A stretch of 64,000 nt of DNA from Spirosoma terrae (GCF_010435915.1 NZ_JAAFZH010000001.1:372001-436000); one strand, 5' to 3'. Numbered from the stretch's first letter, positions 18,217-27,526 are shown. Numbers and translations: made by a program. The notes: generated by a model from the letters alone, not told the origin.

Positions 18217-19158
18217 CTAACTGAGGGCTTGTGCAATTTTAGTATACGCGTCGGACTCAACCTGCCGGATGGCCAGACCAATCATGTTTTTTATAGCCAA
18301 CGGCGACGATATGCCGTGGGCAATGATTACGTTTCCGTTGACACCCAGGATGGGGCTGCCACCTACAGATTCGTAATTGGTTTTGTCTAAAAAGTCGTCA
18401 CTGATACCCCGTTGAGCCGCTATGCCATAAAAGGATTCACCCAGTTTAAACATAGCGTTGCCAGTGAAGCCATCGGTTACAATAACGTCGGCCTCGCCCG
18501 CGAAGAAATCACCACCTTCAATGTTACCGACGAAATTAATTTTCCGGCTATCTTTCAGAAGCTGATGAGCTGCCTGGGCTACCAATGAACCTTTCTGCTC
18601 TTCGGAGCCAATATTCATCAGGGCAACGCGAGGTCGTTCAATCCCGAATGTATACTGGGCGTAAATGGAGCCTATTTCGCCAAACTGAGCCAGCATTTCG
18701 GGCTTACAATCGGCGTTGGCTCCTATATCCAGCATCACTGCATGGCCCCCCGTAATTTGTGGGACAAAGCCAGCAATGCAAGGACGTAAAACGCCTTCGA
18801 TCGCTTTGATGCTAAACAGGGCTCCTACGTGCATAGCACCCGTATTACCAGCACTACAGAACGCATTAACCTGACCATCCTTCAAAAGCTTAAACCCAAC
18901 TCCGATACTGGAATTGGGTTTCTGGGAGAGCGCCTTTGTGGGGTGCTCACTCATTTCAATGACGTCGTCAGCGTTAACTAATTCAATGCTGGTGTTCGTT
19001 TCGGCACCGTATTTTTTGATAAGTTCCTGCATAACGGACTGCCTGCCAATCAGTACGATAGCTACATTTTCCGGCAATTCCGCAGCGGCCATTACAACTC
19101 CTTCTACAATTGCTTCGGGAGCAAAATCGCCACCCATTGCGTCCACTGCAATTTTCAT
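18217..19158 (-). CDS. plsX: Phosphate acyltransferase PlsX
   Basis: 313 aa. Makes acyl-phosphate from acyl-ACP for phospholipid synthesis. The N-terminus [21 protein letters not shown] is the family signature, and [19 protein letters not shown] and [17 protein letters not shown] near the C-terminus are also typical. Forms an operon with rpmF upstream and fabH downstream. Confidence 0.97.
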   Translation of the reverse strand: MKIAVDAMGGDFAPEAIVEGVVMAAAELPENVAIVLIGRQSVMQELIKKYGAETNTSIELVNADDVIEMSEHPTKALSQKPNSSIGVGFKLLKDGQVNAFCSAGNTGAMHVGALFSIKAIEGVLRPCIAGFVPQITGGHAVMLDIGANADCKPEMLAQFGEIGSIYAQYTFGIERPRVALMNIGSEEQKGSLVAQAAHQLLKDSRKINFVGNIEGGDFFAGEADVIVTDGFTGNAMFKLGESFYGIAAQRGISDDFLDKTNYESVGGSPILGVNGNVIIAHGISSPLAIKNMIGLAIRQVESDAYTKIAQALS

Positions 19159-19302
19159 CGACTCCGTTAGTTCATACTTTCCAGCTCAGCTGGATTGCAA
19201 AAAAATATGCGTAAAAATAGGGAGGTGGCGGGCAATAAAAAAGTATTTCGCGTTCATCTTCAGGAAGACGTCAACGAAATACTCTTTATAATGCGGTAAT
19301 AA

Positions 19303-19497
19303 CTAGGCTGTTTTAACGTAATTTTCGACGATCATCTGGCCTTTATAAAAAAGGTTTCCTTCGAAAACGTGAGCGTGGTGACGCTTGTGAACTTCACCGG
19401 TTTGCGCATCGGTCGAAAGCGTTACAGCCGAAGCTTTGTAATGAGTTCTGCGCTTGTCGCGACGGGTACTGGAGTGGCGTCGTTTGGGATGTGCCAT
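19303..19497 (-). CDS. rpmF: 50S ribosomal protein L32
   Basis: 64 aa, basic, beginning [20 protein letters not shown] as in L32 proteins. There are no zinc-binding Cys pairs, so this is the zinc-independent form. Between DUF177 and plsX, the common order across many bacteria. Confidence 0.96.
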   Translation of the reverse strand: MAHPKRRHSSTRRDKRRTHYKASAVTLSTDAQTGEVHKRHHAHVFEGNLFYKGQMIVENYVKTA

Positions 19498-19514
19498 GAT
19501 TAATGTACAGTTGT

Positions 19515-19598
19515 CTGTTTACAGTTTTTAGTAGTCCGCCGTAGCGGTTCATGTTTTCAGCAGAACGATCTCGGCCTTATACCAAAACCGTAAACTGA
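19515..19598 (-). repeat. Imperfect inverted repeat in DUF177-rpmF spacer
   Basis: CTGTTTACAGTTTT near 19515 and AAAACCGTAAACTG near 19584 are complementary at 12 of 14 positions. Same word family as the other spacers of this operon. Confidence 0.45.
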
Positions 19599-19605
19599 AA
19601 TCGTG

Positions 19606-20151
19606 TTAATTGTCACTCAATTTACGTAAGGCGGCCCAGCGTGGATCAATCGCCGACTGGTCGTCTTCGTCATTTATCTCTGCGTCAGAGCGATAAATTA
19701 CTTTACCATTCTGCTCATCGTCAGCTTCGTTTTCATCCTCATCACGAAAACGAGGATGCAATCGCTTCATCGGTAGCGACAGACTGATGAACTCAAAAAT
19801 GTAACGGGCTACGTTGATCGTGGCGGTGCTACGTTCAATAAGTTCAATTTCGTCGCTCAATTCTTCGTTATGATCGCCGAACTTCAGCAACATAATTTGC
19901 TGCGTATCCACTGGCTCTTCGTACTCATCCAGGCTTCGGTCGCACGTTTGTTCAACCGTGCCCGTGATATGAAAATCCAGTCGGATCATCGTTTCAGACT
20001 TCTCCAGCACGACATGCGTGTGAATAGTGCCTTTCTCGATCAAATCCTGTTCAAGCGCAGCAAAAAACGCATCGCCCGACGTAAAATCGTACTCGTGCCG
20101 TTTATTGTCTAAACCGACAATGTTTATGTCGTATGCGCGTAATGTATTCAT
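19606..20151 (-). CDS. DUF177 (YceD-like) protein
   Basis: 181 aa of the YceD/DUF177 family, whose gene almost always precedes rpmF and which has been linked to 23S rRNA accumulation. The conserved core TVEQTCDRSLDEYEEPVD is present; the C-terminal part is rich in acidic residues and ends IDPRWAALRKLSDN. I chose ATG 20151 (MNTLRAYDINIVGLDN) over the 11-residue longer frame. First gene of the seven-gene operon. Confidence 0.9.
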   Translation of the reverse strand: MNTLRAYDINIVGLDNKRHEYDFTSGDAFFAALEQDLIEKGTIHTHVVLEKSETMIRLDFHITGTVEQTCDRSLDEYEEPVDTQQIMLLKFGDHNEELSDEIELIERSTATINVARYIFEFISLSLPMKRLHPRFRDEDENEADDEQNGKVIYRSDAEINDEDDQSAIDPRWAALRKLSDN

Positions 20152-20195
20152 CTCTGTGTCCTCCGCTTTGGCGGTTCGGTCCAAAAATAAGACCG

Positions 20196-20225
20196 CAAAG
20201 GTACGAAATGTTTGTGAATCAGTAA
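20196..20225 (-). promoter_or_regulatory. Candidate promoter of the DUF177-rpmF-plsX-fabH-efp-accBC operon
   Basis: On the minus strand TACCTTTG (20203-20196) matches the -7 consensus TAnnTTTG exactly, and TTA (20225-20223) lies 19 nt upstream in the -33 place, one base off TTG. The leader to the start codon would be about 40 nt. Confidence 0.6.
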
Positions 20226-20363
20226 AGTGATAACTAAAAAGGTTTTTTAGCTCGCGAAAAAATCTGGCCTTTTCAGGGAAATAATGCCTGATTGGATTAA
20301 CTTATCACCATACCAATACCGACACTACGTGTCAACTCTTATGACACGTTTGGGTTTTATATT

Positions 20364-21257
20364 ATGTTGTTGATCATCATTACGGTTACTTGGCTGGCCG
20401 TTCTGGTTCGTATTGTAGCGAATCCATTATCCAATGTATTTCAAAAGCAGTTGACGCAGCGCTCGGCGGATCCGTTGTTTGTTATTGCCGCTACCTATGG
20501 TTTTCTGGCAATGGCTTGCCTGGCCGTTTGGCCGCAACTACAATTTACAGGATTGTCGTCGGAGTTTTGGCAGAGTATGGTTATTGTTGGGGTCTTTGCG
20601 GTGGTTGGTAATTTGTTTTTAGTAAAAGCGCTGCATATCGGCGATTTGTCGGTGCTGGGGCCAATTAATGCCTATAAATCGGTGATCGGCCTGATTGTGG
20701 GTATCTTTCTCCTGAACGAAATTCCGGGGCTTTGGGGCTTAGCAGGTGTTTTATTGATTGTTGCCGGTAGCTACGTAGTGTTGGGAACGAAACAGCAGCG
20801 TAAGGGATTTGCGTGGAGTGTTTTCAAGCGCCCGGAAGTTAAGCTACGCCTGGCCGCTCTAGTGTTTTCGGCTGTCGATGGTGCTTTTCTGAAAAAAGCA
20901 ATCGTGCTGTCAACGCCAACCATTGCGTTCTTCTACTGGTGCCTGTTTGGGTTTGGCTTCACATTTATCTGGATTTGTCTGACTTTAAGGAAACAATGGC
21001 AGGAGCAGACAAAACTGTTGTTTTCCCAAAAAAGTCTGTATTTAGCCTTATTTCTAACCGTGGGAGTAACACAGGGCGCCAGTAATATAGCGCTGGCCGA
21101 TATGCCGGTCGGATATGCTCTGGCGCTCTTTCAGACATCGGCGCTGGTCAGTGTTCTGTTTGGCTATCAGTTCTTCAACGAAGGTGGCATACTCCGTAAG
21201 CTTATAGGTGCGGGCATTATGGTGGCGGGAGCCGTAATGATTACTATGTTTGGGTAA
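20364..21257 (+). CDS. EamA/DMT-family membrane transporter
   Basis: 297 aa with about 10 hydrophobic helices arranged as two EamA repeats; the second repeat ends with ALFQTSALVSVLFGYQFFNEGGILRKLIGAGIMVAGAVMI. Members export metabolites or amino acids; the substrate is unknown. Upstream ATG in a TTTTATATTATG context, no Shine-Dalgarno. Confidence 0.82.
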   Translation: MLLIIITVTWLAVLVRIVANPLSNVFQKQLTQRSADPLFVIAATYGFLAMACLAVWPQLQFTGLSSEFWQSMVIVGVFAVVGNLFLVKALHIGDLSVLGPINAYKSVIGLIVGIFLLNEIPGLWGLAGVLLIVAGSYVVLGTKQQRKGFAWSVFKRPEVKLRLAALVFSAVDGAFLKKAIVLSTPTIAFFYWCLFGFGFTFIWICLTLRKQWQEQTKLLFSQKSLYLALFLTVGVTQGASNIALADMPVGYALALFQTSALVSVLFGYQFFNEGGILRKLIGAGIMVAGAVMITMFG

Positions 21258-21348
21258 ACATCTACTTATAAACTCGGTTATGATTGCTAGGTTTAAAGCA
21301 AATTGACTGATTCCATTCATAAGTCAACATCAAAAATAATTCTGTCCT

Positions 21349-21558
21349 ATGTCTACTTACAAACTCGTAGAAAAACACGCTATTGAACATCACAATGAAT
21401 ATTACGAAGTACGAATAACGCAGGATGATGAGCATCCAGAAAGCTTATTCTTTACTACCAATGAAGAAAACCTGGAAGACGTAGCGGCTGATATTATAGC
21501 CGAACAAAAACCCGGCGCGAAGCATTGGACGGTTATTCCACACCATAAAGACAGCTAG
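21349..21558 (+). CDS. Small conserved-looking hypothetical protein
   Basis: 69 aa, acidic, soluble, with EVRITQDDEHPESLFFTTN followed by a short helix and a His-rich tail WTVIPHHKDS. No domain recognised. It lies 24 bases before the nicotinamidase-like gene and is probably co-transcribed with it. Confidence 0.6.
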   Translation: MSTYKLVEKHAIEHHNEYYEVRITQDDEHPESLFFTTNEENLEDVAADIIAEQKPGAKHWTVIPHHKDS

Positions 21559-21582
21559 AGCACTTACGAAAAACAAAGACCT

Positions 21583-22368
21583 GTGACTACCGCTTTCCTG
21601 ATTATTGACGCTCAGTTTGATTTTTGCCACCCAGACGGGGCTTTGTTCGTGCCCGGTGCCGAACAGGATATCGAACGGATAAGCAACCTGATCCGACAAC
21701 ATACCAATGCCATCGATCATATTGTTGTTACGCTCGATACGCACCACCTGCTCGATATTGCCCATCCTATGTTCTGGCAGGATGCTACAGGAAATCATCC
21801 TGATCCGTTTACCCGTATCTCAGCGGAAGACGTTGATAATGGGCGATGGATACCCCGGTTTGCGGTCGATACAGCGAAACGCTACGTTCGTGATCTGGAA
21901 GCCAGTGGGCAGTTTCAGCATTTTATATGGCCAGAACATTGCCTGATTGGTTCACGTGGTGCTTCGTTGCATGATACGTTGCTCAATGCCCTGAAAGACT
22001 GGTCACGTCATCGGGAGCTTGATTACGTTGCTATTCAGAAGGGATTACATCCGCTGTCGGAACATTTTGGCATATTCCAGGCGCAGGTTCCGGATCCATC
22101 GGTTCCTGAGACACAGCTCAATACAAAACTGATTGCTGATCTGGTACGCTTCGATAGAGTATATCTAATGGGTGAGGCAAAATCACACTGCGTAGCTAAT
22201 AGCCTGAAACAAATTCTGGACTATGCGCCAGAACTCGTACCTAAACTTGTTGTCGTAACGGATTGTATGTCGGACGTAACAGGGCTGGGTTACCTTGCGG
22301 ATCCAATTTACGCCGAGGCACGTAGCAAAAAGGTGCTTTTTGCTACGTCTGATGCTATTTTTAGATGA
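21583..22368 (+). CDS. Cysteine hydrolase, nicotinamidase/isochorismatase-like
   Basis: 261 aa. The isochorismatase-fold catalytic set is present: Asp9 in FLIIDAQFDF, a Lys in YVAIQKGLHPLSEHF and the nucleophile Cys in LMGEAKSHCVANSL; TLDTHHLLDIAHPMFW holds likely metal ligands as in nicotinamidases. It may deamidate nicotinamide for NAD recycling, though it is longer than PncA (about 210 aa). The start is GTG at 21583; no ATG lies upstream of the first strand. The next gene overlaps the style of an operon with 22 bases between. Confidence 0.82.
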   Translation: MTTAFLIIDAQFDFCHPDGALFVPGAEQDIERISNLIRQHTNAIDHIVVTLDTHHLLDIAHPMFWQDATGNHPDPFTRISAEDVDNGRWIPRFAVDTAKRYVRDLEASGQFQHFIWPEHCLIGSRGASLHDTLLNALKDWSRHRELDYVAIQKGLHPLSEHFGIFQAQVPDPSVPETQLNTKLIADLVRFDRVYLMGEAKSHCVANSLKQILDYAPELVPKLVVVTDCMSDVTGLGYLADPIYAEARSKKVLFATSDAIFR

Positions 22369-22390
22369 AAAGCCTTACCTTTTAGGCGTT

Positions 22391-23020
22391 ATGGAGAAAA
22401 CGCTGCCGCTATTTCCGCTTAATTTGGTTGTCTATCCAGGCGAAGATCTGAACCTGCATATCTTTGAGCCTCGCTATCGCCAGCTCATCAATGAATGTCT
22501 GGAAGAAGAACGGACGTTTGGCATTCCGGCATTTATTAACAACAAACTGCCGGGCTACGGTACCGAGATGCACGTGACAACCCTGCATAAACGGTACGAC
22601 GATGGCCGAATGGATATCAAATCAAAAGGATTACGGGTATTTCGTCTGGTAAACTTTGAAAATCCTGTTCCGGGTAAATTGTATGCTGGCGGAGAAATAG
22701 AACTGGTTGAGCCAGGCGACAGCTTCAGTGCTCATGCATCGGTGCTTCAGCAGCATCTGGAACGACTTTATACCTTGCTGCAGATCGAAACGGATTATGA
22801 TCCGGCCAGTGAAAATTTCTCCTATAAAGTAGCCCACAAAGTTGGCTTATCGGTTGAGCAGGAATATGAAATTTTAACGTTGGAAAGCGAAGCTGAACGC
22901 CAGCTGTTCCTTATCCAGCATCTCAACAACGTATTGCCCGTAGTAGCCGATATGGAACGTACCAAGCAACGTATCCGTATGAATGGGCATTTTAAGAATC
23001 TTGATCCCCTGAATTTCTGA
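22391..23020 (+). CDS. LON substrate-binding domain protein
   Basis: 209 aa made only of the N-terminal LON domain: LPLFPLNLVVYPGEDLNLHIFEPRYRQLINECLEE starts the domain, and no ATPase or protease part follows. Such stand-alone proteins are common in bacteria; function unclear. I chose ATG 22391 because the domain begins at residue 5; the longer frame runs back into the upstream gene. Ends at a perfect 16-bp bidirectional terminator. Confidence 0.85.
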   Translation: MEKTLPLFPLNLVVYPGEDLNLHIFEPRYRQLINECLEEERTFGIPAFINNKLPGYGTEMHVTTLHKRYDDGRMDIKSKGLRVFRLVNFENPVPGKLYAGGEIELVEPGDSFSAHASVLQQHLERLYTLLQIETDYDPASENFSYKVAHKVGLSVEQEYEILTLESEAERQLFLIQHLNNVLPVVADMERTKQRIRMNGHFKNLDPLNF

Positions 23021-23024
23021 TTTA

Positions 23025-23060
23025 TACGAAGAGGCCAGGTTTTTACCTGGCCTCTTCGTA
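23025..23060. terminator. Bidirectional terminator between convergent genes
   Basis: Perfect 16-bp arms 23025-23040 and 23045-23060 with a 4-nt TTTT loop, five bases after the LON-gene stop and six before the Nudix-gene stop. Confidence 0.85.
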
Positions 23061-23066
23061 TGCTAT

Positions 23067-23750
23067 TTAGAGAAGTTTCATTGTCTCATAATCAGCAACA
23101 TGCTGCAGGTACAGAAAATGGAGCAGTAAACCGTTAATGTTCGTTACTAGCTTATGCGCTTCGGGTAACGTAGTAACAACGGTAGTGATCCGCTCAAATT
23201 CCGACTGGTTGCCCATGTCTTTGTGGTGAAACGCCATAATTGCGTCGCGGGAAAGCTCACGCTCGATGAAAAAGAAATGCATGCCTTCGTCGCTCGTACC
23301 CGTACTAGGGTGCCACAATTTAGGATTGAGCTTCGTTAAGTCGGCGGCCGTTACGTCCAGGCCGATTTCTTCACCCAGTTCACGAGCTGCTACTTCGTCG
23401 GGAGCGTCGTCGGCATCCACCATACCGGCTGGATGCTCATACGTATGAGAACCATCGGCAATACGTCGCTGCCGGACTAGTACAACAAACTTTTCCTTCG
23501 TTTCCTGATCAATCAGGCATACCAGCATCGATACAGCATGGCCTTTCAGAAACAGGGCAGGTGGAATTTTATCGCCTTCAGGAGTGTCGGCATCCACTTC
23601 AAGCATAGCGAATAATACTTCGCCATTGTGCCTGCGACGAATATAAAAATCCTTGATGCCGTTTATGGTTAGCCCATTGCTTTCCATCTGTTGTTTCCAG
23701 AAACGAAACTTTGGGGCATCCTCAAGGGCTTCTTCTTTATAGTTGCTCAT
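23067..23750 (-). CDS. Nudix hydrolase (ADP-ribose pyrophosphatase type)
   Basis: 227 aa. The Nudix box is AGMVDADDAPDEVAARELGEEIGL (box core REL-x-EE-x-GL), with Asp where the consensus has the first Glu. It follows EHPAG, as in ADP-ribose/NDP-sugar pyrophosphatases, and the loop WHPSTGTSDEGMHFFF also fits that group. Substrate not proven. Six bases separate it from the phosphodiester glycosidase gene upstream, so the two form an operon. Confidence 0.85.
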   Translation of the reverse strand: MSNYKEEALEDAPKFRFWKQQMESNGLTINGIKDFYIRRRHNGEVLFAMLEVDADTPEGDKIPPALFLKGHAVSMLVCLIDQETKEKFVVLVRQRRIADGSHTYEHPAGMVDADDAPDEVAARELGEEIGLDVTAADLTKLNPKLWHPSTGTSDEGMHFFFIERELSRDAIMAFHHKDMGNQSEFERITTVVTTLPEAHKLVTNINGLLLHFLYLQHVADYETMKLL

Positions 23751-23756
23751 ATTGGT

Positions 23757-24611
23757 TTATCGTATGATCATTACATTGCTAACCGGTCGTTCGCCCGTAT
23801 GAATCCATTGTTTACTATCGGATGGATAGTTAACCACGCCGTTACTGCCTTCGCCAACACTACTGATCCATAAGGTTGTAGAACCACCGCCATCCAGATT
23901 GATAGCATCGCGGCAACCGAGCCAGCGCATGAGGCTGGTGAGTTCGTGGAGATTCATGCCCTGGGCATTGGCGTTACGTCCATCAACGGTTGCCATAATG
24001 AGTTGTTTTCGTGGCCCCAGACAGAGGCAGGTCCGTGGATGACGATTATCGTTGAAAGCATTTTTTTGCAAGGGATGCGGTTGTCCATCTTTAAGGAGCA
24101 AAGGGCCAGTCGTCATTACGTTATCAGCGGGTAGTTGACGGTCCCAGCCAGGTTTGTTACCACCGTATACGATTTGAACCCGATTTTTATGGATAACAAT
24201 GGCCGCTTGCTGATGTTCTACAAGCCCTTTTTCGGACAAGCGAGTCGTATCCATTAGGTGGCCATCAACTTTAATCAGATCGACGGAGCCGCCGTTTTTT
24301 ACGTCAAAAAATGTTCCGTTCAAGGCAACTGTGGCATTGAATTTCTTACCGAACCAGCTGGTAGGTTTCAGGCTATCACCTGCCGAAGCAAAGCTGATAA
24401 CAGGTGTGCTACGTCTGTTTTTGACAACGATCAGATTGATATTTTGCTTTGAGCCAAACAGATTATCGAAATGGGTTTCTTTCCAGACAACCCGCTTTTT
24501 GATTTGTCGGGTACGCCAGCTCGCTTTTTGTACCTGCACTGAATCGGAGAGGGGTTGGGCGTTCAGAGAAAAACCCGCAAAGGTTAATAAGAGGAGTAAG
24601 AACGTACGCAT
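23757..24611 (-). CDS. Secreted phosphodiester glycosidase (NAGPA/DUF2233) family protein
   Basis: 284 aa with a signal peptide (MRTFLLLLLTFAGFSLNAQ). The domain of the mannose-6-phosphate uncovering enzyme is visible: ALNGTFFDVKNGGSVDLIKVDG, VMTTGPLLLKDGQ, RHPRTCLCLGPRKQLIMATVDGR and the closing INLDGGGSTTLW. It likely cleaves a sugar phosphodiester outside the cytoplasm. I chose ATG 24611; the longer frame to 24686 would read through a long hairpin. Confidence 0.87.
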   Translation of the reverse strand: MRTFLLLLLTFAGFSLNAQPLSDSVQVQKASWRTRQIKKRVVWKETHFDNLFGSKQNINLIVVKNRRSTPVISFASAGDSLKPTSWFGKKFNATVALNGTFFDVKNGGSVDLIKVDGHLMDTTRLSEKGLVEHQQAAIVIHKNRVQIVYGGNKPGWDRQLPADNVMTTGPLLLKDGQPHPLQKNAFNDNRHPRTCLCLGPRKQLIMATVDGRNANAQGMNLHELTSLMRWLGCRDAINLDGGGSTTLWISSVGEGSNGVVNYPSDSKQWIHTGERPVSNVMIIR

Positions 24612-24622
24612 AAAGTCTGTAA

Positions 24623-24679
24623 ACACAGCGGAAGCCGGGATATTCATCGAATTCACGAATATCCCGGCTTCCGCTGTGT
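24623..24679. terminator. 23-bp perfect hairpin between S9 peptidase and glycosidase genes
   Basis: 24623-24645 and 24657-24679 are exact reverse complements with an 11-nt loop containing GAATTC. It follows the stop of the S9 peptidase gene (24707) on the minus strand and ends 12 bases before the glycosidase start. Confidence 0.75.
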
Positions 24680-24706
24680 CTGCCAAATTAAATTATTTCT
24701 ACGAAA

Positions 24707-26914
24707 TTATTTCTGCGTGAGTCCCTGCGCATCAGGTCCGACGTAACGCTCGAAGAATTCATAGATACGTAGCATACGGTCGATACGTTGACGTACATTG
24801 CCTGATCGACTTAGCTCGTGGGTCGCTCCTGGCATCCGAACGTATTCGACCGGGCGGCCCAGAATCTTCAGACTTTTGTAGAGCATTTCGCTTTGAATGA
24901 CCCCCGTGCGAAGATCATTCTCCCCGTGTTTGATCAGCAGGGGTGTTTTGATGTTTTCGACGAAGGTGTAAGGCGAGTTAGCATCCAGCACTTTCGCGTC
25001 GGCTGTCCAGGGGTAGGCGAAGTAATTCGGAACTAATCGCCATGCGTTTCCTTCTCCCAGGAACGTAGTGAGGTCATACACCCCTCGCTGAGAGAACGCA
25101 GCTTTAAACCGATTATCATGGCCAACGATCCAGGCTGTCAGATAACCCGCATACGATCCACCCGTAATAACCTGACGACTTGTATCGACCCATGCTTCTT
25201 TGGCGGCTGCGGTAGCTGCGGCCAGAACGTCTTCCGTAGGGCCGGTGCCCCAGTCTTTAATATTAGCCCGCTGAAAATTGATGCCGTAACCGCCCGAGCC
25301 GCGTGGGTTTGCGTAAACAACACCGTATCCCTGAGAACACATATATTGAAATTCGTGCCACATAGAAGCCTCACCAGGTCCCCACATAGCCGTTGGACCT
25401 CCGTGCATATTGAGCAGAAGCGGATATTTTTTGCCGTTTTCGACGAAAGATGGCTTCATAATCCAATAATCAACGGTTTGGCCGAGCGAATTTTTGTAGG
25501 TGTGCTTTTCCGGGAAGCTCAACTGTTTTTGGGAAACCCACTCGTTATGATTGCTGAGCTTCGTCTGGTTTTTGGCGGTCGCATCGGTCACGTACAGTTC
25601 GGAGGGGTTTGTAACTTCTGTTTTGGCAAAAACAATCTGGTTGCCGACTACATCGAAAGCAGTAACGCCACTTTCGTAACTGGTTAGCTGGACAACCTCA
25701 CGGGTTGCCGGATTGAGCCGGTAAAGCGGAACCCCACCATTCGAAGAGGCCGAAAAGTAAATGGCATACGTAGTGGCTGCCTTTTTCCCTTTTCCGGTGG
25801 CTGGTAATTCGGCCCAGGTTAGATTGCTGGCTGCCCGGTCGAACGTAACGAGCTGGGTACCTGAAGCCGTTATGCCATTCAACGTAGCTAAACCGATTTG
25901 ACCAAAGTTGACGCCTTCGGATGGGCTAACCATAAAGGCTAGCTGCTTGCCGTCGGGCGATACTTCGGGCGATCCGTAGCTTTTGCCTGCTTCGGCCAAT
26001 ACAACCGTACGGGTTCCTGCGCCACTGGCCGGAATGAAAACAATAGCGTTGTCAGATTCTCGATCCGGGTGTTTGAGCGAGTCCCGATCCGTTACAGCTA
26101 ACAGACCTTGTCCATTGGGCAACCAGTTAGCCGCCTGAAACGACCAAAAGCCTCGGGTGAGTGCTTTGGGGGCAGCTCCCTCGGCAACGTCTACTACGTA
26201 AAGATGAGTGAACGACAGATCCGGCTCAGTAGTCGATTCGCCCTGGAAGTTAAGCCGGTTAATGACTTTGGCTTTTTTATCGTCAACGTCTTTGTTTAGG
26301 TAAGCACGAATTTCGGCGAGCGATCCATCAGGATTCGCTTTAATTTTTTTGTCTGGCTTGATGAAGTTATTCGTCGAAAAACCTGGTTTTTCAAGTGACC
26401 ATAGCGGGCCGTTTTTGCCGGGATTCAGGATTGAATCGTTCAGCATCTGATTCGTTGTAACAACGCTGGTGAAGGCGATTTTTTTGCCGTCGGGCGACCA
26501 AGCCGGGCTGGATGCGCCATACGGGCTAGTTGTTAACTGCCAGGCTTCACCACCATTTAAGGGCATGATAAAAATCTGTCCTTTGCCTTTTACGGTTCGT
26601 ACGAATGCAATTCGCTGACCATCGGGCGACCACGTAGCCTGCCGGGCTGATTCGGGGCCACGCGTCAACGCTTTTGGGTCTCCAGCCTGTAAACCGGTCA
26701 GATAAACGTGAGTCTTATACTCATATTCTTCTTTCTGATCGGGATTGGGTTCAATGGTCGTTAGGGCGTAAACGGCCTGTTTGCCATCGGGCGATAGTTC
26801 AATACCGCCCACCTGTTTGATACGGGTGAGATCGGTAACGACGACTTTGTTTTTCGTTTGTGCGTACACAAACTGAGTCGTCAGAAAAAGAAGAAGGAAA
26901 GTTCGTTTTAGCAT
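24707..26914 (-). CDS. S9 family peptidase (acylaminoacyl-peptidase/DPP-like)
   Basis: 735 aa with a signal peptide (to about residue 18). The N-terminal beta-propeller has several PD40 repeats such as SPDGKQAVY, SPDGQRIAF and SPDGKKIAF; the C-terminal alpha/beta-hydrolase carries the triad Ser (GGSYAG, near 585), Asp (HGENDLR, near 666) and His (PGATHEL, near 700). It likely degrades oligopeptides in the periplasm. Confidence 0.94.
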   Translation of the reverse strand: MLKRTFLLLFLTTQFVYAQTKNKVVVTDLTRIKQVGGIELSPDGKQAVYALTTIEPNPDQKEEYEYKTHVYLTGLQAGDPKALTRGPESARQATWSPDGQRIAFVRTVKGKGQIFIMPLNGGEAWQLTTSPYGASSPAWSPDGKKIAFTSVVTTNQMLNDSILNPGKNGPLWSLEKPGFSTNNFIKPDKKIKANPDGSLAEIRAYLNKDVDDKKAKVINRLNFQGESTTEPDLSFTHLYVVDVAEGAAPKALTRGFWSFQAANWLPNGQGLLAVTDRDSLKHPDRESDNAIVFIPASGAGTRTVVLAEAGKSYGSPEVSPDGKQLAFMVSPSEGVNFGQIGLATLNGITASGTQLVTFDRAASNLTWAELPATGKGKKAATTYAIYFSASSNGGVPLYRLNPATREVVQLTSYESGVTAFDVVGNQIVFAKTEVTNPSELYVTDATAKNQTKLSNHNEWVSQKQLSFPEKHTYKNSLGQTVDYWIMKPSFVENGKKYPLLLNMHGGPTAMWGPGEASMWHEFQYMCSQGYGVVYANPRGSGGYGINFQRANIKDWGTGPTEDVLAAATAAAKEAWVDTSRQVITGGSYAGYLTAWIVGHDNRFKAAFSQRGVYDLTTFLGEGNAWRLVPNYFAYPWTADAKVLDANSPYTFVENIKTPLLIKHGENDLRTGVIQSEMLYKSLKILGRPVEYVRMPGATHELSRSGNVRQRIDRMLRIYEFFERYVGPDAQGLTQK

Positions 26915-26949
26915 AGCTACTTTTCTAGTCTAACAGGCGAAAATACGAA

Positions 26950-26985
26950 AAAGGGGGTAGAGAATGATTATTCTTTACCCCCTTT
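26950..26985 (-). terminator. Terminator after the DinB-like gene
   Basis: Arms 26950-26965 and 26970-26985 pair over 16 bp with one G-T pair and a 4-nt loop. Located 20 bases downstream of the DinB-like stop and 35 before the S9 peptidase start. Confidence 0.75.
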
Positions 26986-27004
26986 CCATGAAGCAGTAGA
27001 TTAT

Positions 27005-27526
27005 CTAGCTAATCAGCGGGACGTAGCGTTCCCGAACAATATTGGCATGATGGATAGCATGGCCAACTACTACGTAGCCAAGTGCCAGGGCTGAAATGGT
27101 TTGATTGAAGCAGATGCCATTACGAAGCAGCATTTCGTCGTCAAAGCTTTTGAACAGGCAAATGCTGGCCTGGCGTAGAACAGCATATTCGTCGTATAAA
27201 TCAGCAATGCTACGTCGGTTGGCGTTGGCAACATTGCCGAAGTGTACTTCGTCGTAGCCCGGTAGCGCCGTTTTGTCGTTACGGGCAAAACGCATCGCCC
27301 GATACGTCATGATACGTTCGTTGTCGATGATGTGCTGCATAATATCTTTTATCGTCCATTTGTCAGGAGCGTAACGGAGTTGGCCCAGGGCTTCGGCCGT
27401 TTCGATAGGAATTAAGCTGGCATACGAAGCGGTTTGTGTCAGGGCGTCGATACAATCAATGTTATCGGCCAGATTGATGTACCGGTCGAAAAACTGCGGC
27501 ATCACCTGAATATCGGACTTAGTCAT
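27005..27526 (-). CDS. DinB family protein
   Basis: 173 aa, four-helix DinB fold. Conserved histidines in DIMQHIIDNERIMTYRAMRFAR (about residues 60-80) and VVGHAIHHANIVRERY near the C-terminus are the usual metal triad. Function in the family is thiol-transferase or unknown. It is distinct from the DUF1572-type protein at 8404. Confidence 0.88.
   Translation of the reverse strand: MTKSDIQVMPQFFDRYINLADNIDCIDALTQTASYASLIPIETAEALGQLRYAPDKWTIKDIMQHIIDNERIMTYRAMRFARNDKTALPGYDEVHFGNVANANRRSIADLYDEYAVLRQASICLFKSFDDEMLLRNGICFNQTISALALGYVVVGHAIHHANIVRERYVPLIS

Noticed and set aside
25118-25687. 189-codon open frame on the plus strand inside the S9 peptidase gene
   Set aside because: Antisense to the catalytic domain (GGSYAG region); no domain and no promoter of its own.
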